DNA of 64,000 bases, taken from positions 4,668,001-4,732,000 of the forward strand of contig NZ_LT906480.1 of assembly GCF_900186865.1 (NCBI RefSeq), written 5' to 3'. The translations under genes and the position numbers were made by a program. The notes below the pieces were generated by a model that had not been told where the DNA came from, searched no databases, and was given only the letters and a program-made list of their open reading frames with translations. Below, piece by piece: positions 53,786-63,100 of this stretch. The DNA is from Stenotrophomonas maltophilia (GTDB taxonomy: Bacteria > Pseudomonadota > Gammaproteobacteria > Xanthomonadales > Xanthomonadaceae). Positions within the stretch are counted from its first letter, which is position 1. Each line of letters begins with the position of its first letter.

Positions 53786-54151
53786 TTACGCGGACTCCCG
53801 ATAACGAGGATCTTCCCGCATGATTCTTAGAACTTCGGACCAATTCCATATGATTCCTGGGATATGACTCTCGGGAACGATCTTCGCTCGCTCCGAGGAA
53901 GGAAACTCTTCCATAGCCCGCCTGCACCGCGAATAGAACAAATTAAAGCAGCTCTCATCGACGTAGTCGAGAACAATGAAATTCTGTCCCTGCTCATCCA
54001 GCGGGGCATAGATATCGCTTAGGCAGCACTGTTCGTCGGGCCGAAAGAGCATCCTTGTCGACTCTACAATGCAATCGAACACCCCACCCGAAGTGGACCA
54101 GCCAGCACCTGGCGGCCCGTTCCCGTCGCCAATAGAAATGTACATCGCCAT
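53786..54151 (-). CDS. cdiI: CDI immunity protein for the intact CdiA
   Basis: 121 aa, starting three bases after the stop of the full-length cdiA. Low GC compared with the cdiA core. Begins MAMYISIGDGNGPPGAGWST; contains YAPLDEQGQNFIVLDYVDES. No signal peptide, so cytoplasmic. No family recognised; assigned as cognate immunity from position. Between it and module 1, a short frame (MDVRGGLIAAAGTYGRYVKP..., 53660-53778) looks like another fragment. Confidence 0.7.
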   Translation of the reverse strand: MAMYISIGDGNGPPGAGWSTSGGVFDCIVESTRMLFRPDEQCCLSDIYAPLDEQGQNFIVLDYVDESCFNLFYSRCRRAMEEFPSSERAKIVPESHIPGIIWNWSEVLRIMREDPRYRESA

Positions 54152-54154
54152 AAT

Positions 54155-57100
54155 TTACCTCAAAATAATAATTTTACCCTGCTGCTCCGGAGTGAGCATT
54201 TTTATCCAAGAGTTTACCAAAGCCTGATTTTCAGGAGCAAGATTCCTGTAATCCAGAGGAACCATATCCGCCTTGTTTACATGATCTATCAGCTGCCGCT
54301 GATTCTGCGCTGAATTATTGGAGAAGAATTTATTTATTTGAGTAGACTTTGCACCGTCTGTCCACATGAAATCCACGGTCTTCCCCGCATAGGGCCCACT
54401 GACAAATACGAAGTCGGGATTTTTACTGCCCTGCACCGGGTCTGTCCTCTTCAGAGTCCCTCCCAAGGAATTCTCTAACTGGACGGCCGCCTGACCTTCA
54501 TGCACTGCAATTTTCCCCTTATCCGGATCCAAACCAAGCTCCAAAATTCTACCTCGATTATTGGAGCGGACAGGATTTATCGAGTTTAGACCTGTTTCAA
54601 CATCTTTGAACAAAGGTGTCAGCTCACGCCCAGCAGTCAGAGCCCTATTTGCAGCCTGGCCTGCCGTTTCTGTCGATGAGTTCTGCACAGACTTCAGGAT
54701 CTGCTCGGATTGCAGCCCCCCCTTCTTTGCAGCATTCCCTGCGATCTCAGCACCTGCCGCGCTGCTCGACAATCGAAGCGTGTCTTCCGCAGTGGTAGCA
54801 GCCTTTGCCGCCACCAGGGCCGGCAGCACAGGTGCAAGCGAATGACCACCCACGTAGTCACCCATCACCGCATCGGCGGCTCCGCTGATGGCCTTGGTGC
54901 AACTGTACGGATTGAGGATGCACCAGCCACCGAACTCAACAGCCGCCGCCGCACCGATGCCAAGAGCAGCTGCGCCAGCCTGGACCATGGCAACGCCCTT
55001 CTGAGAGCGCGAGGCGTCGCCGTAGTAGCGCAGTGGCTCCTGGAACTCAAAGCGCCAGTCCTTGGTTGATCCGGCGGCGTAAGCAGTTCCCGAGATGGCA
55101 GTGTAGACGTCTTTGAAATAGCCGGTTTCGCGCCCAAGCTCTTCGCTGAACTTAGAGAAGTTGTCCCGATCGCTGCTGTCGAACGCGGTACCCCAGTCGT
55201 ACTTGTTCTGGTTCTTGCGCAGGAAATCAATTGCGTCAGTGTTGTTTTCTACTCCACTCAGGTCGGACTGTATTTTCGAGTCAACGTACGCAGCCGCTTC
55301 CACAAGAAGGATGCGATAGGCCTCTTCCTTCGAGATCTTCTGCTCGCGGGCGAATTCCTCTGCATGGAAGCGGATCCACTTCACCTCATCCGGATGCAGC
55401 TGCCGATTGAACCGATCCCCGGTCACGGCAATGTTGGCGCCCGTGCTTCCACCCAGAGCCCCGCCCACCATCGCGCTGCCAACTTCCATCAGCGACTGGT
55501 AGTCCTCCCAGCTCAGGTTGCCCTTGTTGCTCTCGAGGAATTCCGAGATCGCGATCTTGGCCTTCTCCGCACCAGCAGCACTCACCGCGCCGTTCAGCGC
55601 ATCCGCACCACCCAATGCGGCCATCGCTGCACCGGCCATGCCGTGCAGCAGCGCGCGGCCATTGCCGCCGTCGGCCCAGAACGCCTTGCCTTCTTCGGTC
55701 TCCGCCTTCTGGCTCAGGTAGCCGCCCAGGTCGCCCACGCCCTTGAACAGCAGCTGCCCACCCAGCTGCATCACCTCGGCACGCTCCTGCATCTTGCGCA
55801 GGTCAACGGCCGACAGTGCGCTGTCGGTATCAAAGCCGGTCGCGGTCCGATCAAGACCTGCCAAAGCGCTCTCATTGCCATCGCGCACCACCACGGTGCC
55901 GGCGGCGATGTCCGAGCGCGTGGTGCTGCTGTCGTTCTTCTTGGTGCCGCCCAGCAGGCTCAGCCCCGCGCCGGCCGCGCTCCCCAGCGGGTTGCTGATG
56001 CCACCACCGCTGCTCATCCCGGTGCCGATGCCACCGCCACTGGTCTTGGCGCGGGATTCGTTCTCGATGTCGACAACGGTCAGGCTGCCGGTATCCAGGC
56101 GGTTCTTCGAGGCATCGGCAGTACTGCCGATCACGCCGCCTTCCAGGTGTGTGTTGCCGCCTACAGTGATGTTGAAGCCACCACTGCCGGCAACGATGCC
56201 GCTCTGTTCCTGCACGCTGCGCAGGTGGCTCTCGACCTTCTGCTGGCCGATGTTGACGGTGCCGCCGCTGCCATACACGAAGGTGCCGCCAGCCTGGGTC
56301 TGCTTGCTGGCGTAGTCGTCGGTGTCCTGCTCGCTGATGATGGACAGGTTGCCGCCGATGCTGGCCACCACCTTGTCGCCACTCAGCTGGGCACCCTGCA
56401 GCGTGGTGTCCTTGCCACTGATCACGGTCAGGTTGCGGTCGGCGTCCACCACGGTTTCGACGTGCGTGGTGCCGTTGCCGCTGCCCTTGCCCTTGGCGGT
56501 GCTGGCCGACACGTACCAACCGGTCTGCGCGCCGATGCTGAAACCGATCTCACCGCTGCCGCTCTTGTTCTTCGACGACTGCGTGTGGTCTTCCGCTTCG
56601 CTGCGCAGGGTGATGTTGTCCCGCGCGGCCAGCGCCACGTTGTCACCCTTCACCTGGCTGCCGATGATGCTCAGGTCACCGGCGGTGGCCACGATGCTGA
56701 CGTCGCCCTGGCTGCGGATGGTACTGCCCACCGCCGACTGGTCGTGGCTGGTCTGGCTGGCACTGGAGCTGGAGGCGCCGATGCCGATGCGCAGGCTCAC
56801 GCCGTCGGTGGCGCCGGAAGCGCCTTGCTGCATGGCGCCGCCGACGCCAGCGGCGGCATTGGCCGCCTGCACCGCGTACAGCGCCTTCAGGCGGTCATCC
56901 TGCGCATTGCCGGCCGCCTTGGCCGCACCGTAGGCGGCCAGGGCGGCATCCACCACACCGCCCGTCAGGCCGACGTTGATACCGGCACTCTTCTGCTTGG
57001 TGCTCTGGTGTACGTCAGTGGTGCCCTGTGCCGCGTCGATCACCACCTGCCCGCCCACCAGCTGCGTACCGGTCTTCGACAGCACGTCCGAACCGGTGAT

Positions 57101-60100
57101 GTGCAGCGTGTTGCCGGCGCTCAGGTTGACCCGGCCATCGGTTGAGCCGATCAGGCTGCCCTGTGGCGCGCTCTGCTCGATCTCCAGGCCCTTTTCCAGC
57201 TTGCTCTGGCCGATGGTCAGGTTGAAGCCACCACCGCCGAACACGCCCGAGCGCTTGACGGTCTTGTCATGCTCTTCGCTGTGCGTGGAGGTGGCCGTGC
57301 CGATGGTGAGGTCGCGGGTGGCGGCCACCACCACATCACCGGTGGCAGCCACCTGCGCCGCCTGCGCGACGACGTCACGTCCGGCGCCGATGGTCACCGT
57401 CTCGCCGCTGAGCGTGGTGCCCACCACCAGGCTGTCCCGGGTCGCGTCGTAAGTGGTGGTGGTCTTGCTCGACAGCAGGCCCTTCTTCCTGCGCGTGGTT
57501 TCCTGCTCCCAGCTGTGGTCCTCCTGCGCCGCCAGCAGGTTCACGTCGCGCGTAGCGGCAATGCTGATGCCGCCGTCGGTGCTGCCGACCTGCGTGGCAG
57601 TGAGGTTGGCATCGCGCCCGGCCACCAGCGCGATGTCACCGCCGGCCTGCAGCGAAGTGCCGTGCACGGTCTCGTCCATGCTCTGCGTGGTCTGCGAGAA
57701 GCGCTTGCCACGGCTCTGCTGCTGGCTGGTGTTGGTGGTGGTTTCGGCCTGCAGGTTGAGATCGCGCCCGGCCACCACGGCCAGGCCGTCGCCGGCCTTC
57801 AGCTGCGCGGCCTGCAGGTTCACGTCCTGCCCGGCCTGCATGCCCAGCGAGCCACCGGCCTCGATGCCGCTGGCGTTGAGGGTTTCGCGCACGTAGCGGT
57901 TGCTGCCCCAGCCGCCCTGTTCGGTGGTGGTCAGTGCGTTGAGGTTGATGTCGTTGCCGGCCGTGGCATGGACGCTGCCGCCGGCCTTGGCGGTCACTGC
58001 CGTCAGGTTCAGATCGTGGCCGGCGTCCAGCGACAGGCCGCCGCCCACGTCCAGCGTGGTGCGACGCAGGCTGCCATCACCCTGCATCTGCGTGGTGAGA
58101 TTGAGGTCGCGGCCGGCCTCCAGCGCCGCGTTGCCGCGGGCACGGGTCTGCGAACCGACCAGTGCCAGGTCACGTCCGGCTTCCAGCGCCAGGCTGCCGC
58201 CGCTGCGGATGCTGGCCACGTCGATGCCGCTGACACTCTTCAGGTCACGGCCGGCCACCAGGGCCACGTTGCCGCCCTGGATCAGGCCGCTGTTGTTGAG
58301 GATGTCCTCCACGGCGGTGATGCGGGCATTGCCGCCCGCGGAAATGCCACCGCGATCGTTGAGCAGGCTGCCGGTATCGATGGTCAATCGATCATCGGCG
58401 CGGATCATGCCCTGGTTGGACACATTGCCGGCGCGGATCTCCACCGACTCGCCAGCGATGGCGGCGCCCCCCAGCTGCAGGCGGTTGGCGGTGGCCTGGG
58501 ACAGGTACACCACCGGCACCAGCACCTTCTGGCCGTCCACTTCCTGGGCGACCATCCACACGATGTCTTCGTTGAGCGCGGCCACCTGTTCGGCCGACAG
58601 CGCCACGCCCACGCTCAGCTGCTGGCGCGCGGCTTCGGTCACGCCGGCATCCATCATGGCGCGATACTGGCCCATGCCATCGCCCTGGTCGGCATCCAGG
58701 TAGCGACGCCCGGTCAGGCCGGTGATCTGTTCCATCACCAGGCGCTGCTCGTAGAAGTCGTCACCCATCCGACGCAGTTGCTTGTCGGGGTCCAGGTTCA
58801 GGCGCTGGAACATGTAGTCCGAGCCGATCCACTGCCCGAAGTTGGCGAAGCGCGGATCGGTTTCCACCAGCCAGCGCTGGTTGCCCGGATTGACCGTGTA
58901 CAGGCCACCACTGGGCAGCGACAGGCCCGGCAGCGGATTCTGCGGGCTGCCCACCACCTGCGGCGGCGGCATCGTGGTGACACGGCCAGGGCCCGGGGAG
59001 CCGGTATCACCGGCCGTGCCCGCACCCTGCGCCTGCGCGCTGGCAGGCCCGGTGGCCACGCCCTGCTGTGCACCCGGTGCGCCAGCATTGCCGCCGACCG
59101 CGCCGGCGCCCTGCTGCTGGCCCAGTTCGGGTGCGTAGGCGTTGTTGCCCTGCCAACCGGCAACGTCCAGCGGTGTGCCACCGCTGTGCGCGGTGACCAC
59201 GGCGTTGTTGACCTCGCGCGCTTCGATCTGCACCTTGCGGCCGGCGGTGATGCTGGCATTGCCGCCGGCCAGCGTGACCTGCTTGGTGACCGTGCTGGTG
59301 CCCAGCGCGCGGCTGCCGCCATAGATCTCGAAGTCGCAGCGGCTGGGGCAAGGGCGGTAGGTGTATTCGATGGTCGACGTGCGCTGGACCACCTTGTAGC
59401 CGGCCAGCGCTTCGTTGTTGACCACGCCGGCCCAGTCATTGGGGTCTTCGCTGTTGGATGAGCCGCGGCCGTTGATCGAGAGGTTGCGACCGGCGGCGAT
59501 GGCCGAGTTCCGGTTGTCGACCGAGCCGCCGGACATCTGCATGTCGCGACCGGAAATCAGCTGCGATGCCGCGCTGGCGGCGATGACGGTGGTGCCTTCC
59601 AGCACCAGGTCCTTGTGCTCGGTCCAGACTTCCAGCACGGCACAGTCGCCCGGGCACAGCTTGCCCGGCGGTGCCGGGCCGTCGATGCCGTCGACCCTGA
59701 ACGTCCCGCTGTCCGGGTCGGCAGCGCCTTCGTTGCCGCTGTAGACCTTGTGCTGGGTGACCAGCACACGACGCTCGTTGGCCACGCCCAGTGCAGCCAG
59801 GATCAGGTCGTTCTCGGCCTGGATGCGCCCGGAACGGTTGCGGATCTGCTGGGCGTTGCCGCCGTTCCAGCCCTGCAGGCGGATGTCGCCCAGGCTGAAG
59901 AGCTCGCCGTCGAGGTTGTCGATGTAGTTGGCATACAGGTTGATGCGGCCGGTGGCCGCCATCAGCCCTTCGTTGTAATCGCGTGCGACCAGCGTGTTGC
60001 CCAGGTCGCGGCCGTTGGTGATGCGCGAGGCGCGCAGTTCCAGCGCGTTGCCCATCACGGTGCCGGTGTTGGTGATGTTGGCAGCCGACACCTCCACCGT

Positions 60101-63100
60101 ATCGCCATCCACGCGACCGGCATTGCTGAAATCGCCGGCCGTACTCAGCGCGACACGACCACTGCCATTGCCTGCCGTGGCGTTGAACTGCCCACCAGCG
60201 GTGTTCTCGATCCGCACCGCCGAGACTTCAAGCGTGCCCTTGCTCTCCAGGCGCCCCTGGTTGACCAGTGCACCGGCCACGTCCAGCTTCAGCAGCCCGT
60301 TGCTCTCCAGGCGCTGGCCGTTGCCATGCACGTAATCGCCCGCCAGCGTCAGGCGCAGCTCGCTGCCGCCGAACAGGCGGCCGATGCTACTGAAGGCCTG
60401 CAGGCGTGCGCCGAGTGCTTCATAGGCGCTGATTTCGCCGCCACCATTGGCCAGGCTGCCCAGCGTCAGCTGGCTCTGGCGACTGAGCAGCCGGCCGTTG
60501 CTGTTGTCCAGCGCGGCAAGATCCAGGCGCAGCAGGTTGCCTGCGCTGAGCTGGCCACCAACGTTGAATACCTGTGCGCCGGCGCGCTCCAGGTACAGGG
60601 TGTTGGCGGCGTGGACCATGCTGCCGGCGTTGTCCAGCGATGCGGTCTGCAGGCGCAGGTCGGTTCCAGCCACCAGCTTGGCCTGGCCGCCTTCGGCGCG
60701 GTTGTCCACGCTGCCTGCGGTCAGCGTCAGCGCACCACCGGTACTGCCCAGGGTGCCGCCACGGTTGTCCAGCGCAGCGGCCGATTCCAGCGTCAGCTGC
60801 CCGGCGCCGTTGGCCACGATGCGGCCGCCACGGTTGCCCACTGAGGCAGCGCGGATGTTCGCAGCGCCCTGTGCTTCGATGTTGCCCTGGCTGTTGTCCA
60901 GTGCCTGGCGGATCTGCAGATCCAGCGAGGTGCCGCCGTGGACCAGGCCACGCTGGTTGGCCAGCGCACCGGCCACGTCGAGCGCGAGTTCCTGGCGGGC
61001 GTACAGGTTGCCATCCACGTTGCGCAGGTCGCCCGTGCGGCTGGTCACGCGCGCATTGCCCTCGGCCCCCAGCAGGCCATTGCTGTTGTCCAGCTGGGAG
61101 GCCAGCACCTGCAGCTGGCCGGCGCCACGCTGCACGATGGTGCCAGTGCGGTTGTCCAATGCCCCGGCAGCGTCCACGGTAAGGTTGCCGCCAGCATCGA
61201 GCCGGCCACCGGTGTTGACGATCTCCGTACCAGCCACGCGGGCACCGGTGCCCGCGGTCAGCGTACCGCCGCTGTTGTCGAGGCGACCGGCAACGGCCAC
61301 GTCCGCCTCGCCGTTGCCGACGATCAGGCCTGCATTGCTGTTGTCCAGCGTGCCGGTCTCGATCTTCAGCACACCCGTGCCCGCATGCTCGATGCGGCCA
61401 CCCTGGTTCAGCAGCTGCGCAGCCTTCAGGTGGACACTGCCAGCATTGGCGGCGATGCGCCCGCCGGTGTTGCGCAGGGCACCTGTCAGGCTAAGTTCAA
61501 AGGGATCGGTGCCGGTCTGCAGCAGTTCGCCGGCGCTGTTGTCCAGCGCGGCCGCCAACAGGTCGATGCGCGTGCCCTGCAGGCTGCCCGCATTGCGCAG
61601 CAGGTCGGTGGCACGCAGGTCGAGCAGACCGATGGCGGTCAGGCTGCCGCCGATATTGCGCCACTCACCGCTGCGCGCCTGCGCCAGCAGGGTGCCACCG
61701 GACCAGACCTGGCCACCCTCCAGCAGCAGACTGTCGCCCAGCAGGTGAACCTGCTGGCCGGCGTTGATCTGGCCGGCGTTGCGCAGCTGCTGGCGCGCAT
61801 CAAGGGTGACGCTGCCGGTGCTGCCGACCTTGCCGTCGGCCAGCAGGCCCGCCACGATCACGCCGCTGTTGTCGATCTGCCCCGCCCGCAATTCGATGTC
61901 ACCCGAGGCCAGCACGCGCCCGCGATTGCTGGCCTGGGCGGCCTGCAGCGTGACCGTGCGCGCCTGAACGTCGGCCGCAGTGCGCAGTGCCTGCGCGGCC
62001 TGCAGCGACAGCGCGCCGCTGGCGAACAACGCCGCCTGGTTGTCCAGGTCGCCATCGCTGCGCACCTGCAGATCAGCGGCGCTGTCGATCGTTCCCTTCA
62101 GCGTCACGCCGGCATCGGCGGACAGCACGACGCCCTGCTGCGCAAAGACCTTGCCCGACTGCTCCAGGCTGCCGCCCGCGTGCGCGGTCAGTGTGCCGGC
62201 CGCCAACGTGCGCCCGCCCAGCACCAGGGCCTGGTCACTGCTGAGCTGCACGTTGCCGCGCTCGCTGCCCAGTTCACCCTCGCTGCGCAGGGTCCGGCCC
62301 CGCACCTGCAACGTCTGGCCGGCCACCAGGCTGCCCTGGTTGTCCAGCGAATCGCGCACGGTGACATCGACATCGCCGGCGCCATAGAGGTCGCCACGGT
62401 TGTCGGTCACATCGGCCTTGGCCGTCAGTGCTCCCTTGGCGAACACGTTGCCGGCGTTGTCCAGCGTCACCGCATCCAGCTGCAGCGACTGCGCACTGGA
62501 CAGGTTGCCGCCGGCGCGGTTGTGCAGCGCGTCGGTGCGCACGTCAAGCGCGCCATCGCTGGCGATCACGCCGGCATTGTCCAATGTGGTGGTGCGCAGC
62601 TGTGAGCGGTCACGACCGTAGATCACGCCACTGTTGCTCAGCTCAGTGGCGCGCAGGTCCATTGCCTGCTGGCCATGCAGGCGACCGTCGTTGATGACCT
62701 TCTGCACGTCCACGGCCAGCACGCGTGCCAGCGCCGTGGCGGCCGCCTGCTGGTGCAGGACGCCGCCCTGCAGGGTCAGGGTGCCGCCGGCTTCAAGCCG
62801 GTTGCGGTTGTCGAGCGTGGCAACGGACAGACGGGCATCGGCTGCGCTGCCGATGATGCCGGCGTTGTCCAGCACATCGGCGTCGACCTGCAGGCCCTTG
62901 CCCCCCTGGATGCTGCCGGTGGTGTCATTGTCGATGCGTGCTTTGGACTTCAATGCCAGCAGGTCCACCGCCTGCAGCGTGCCGCTGTTGCGCAGACGGT
63001 CGACCGTCAGCGTGGCCTGGCGGGCCTCAAGGGTGCCTTGGTTGTCCACGCCGCCGGCAGACAGTTCCAGCGCCTGCTCGGAGAGGATGCGTCCGGCGTT

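Noticed and set aside
57269..59461. 730-codon plus-strand frame inside cdiA
   Set aside because: Antisense shadow of FHA repeats; no motif and biased composition.
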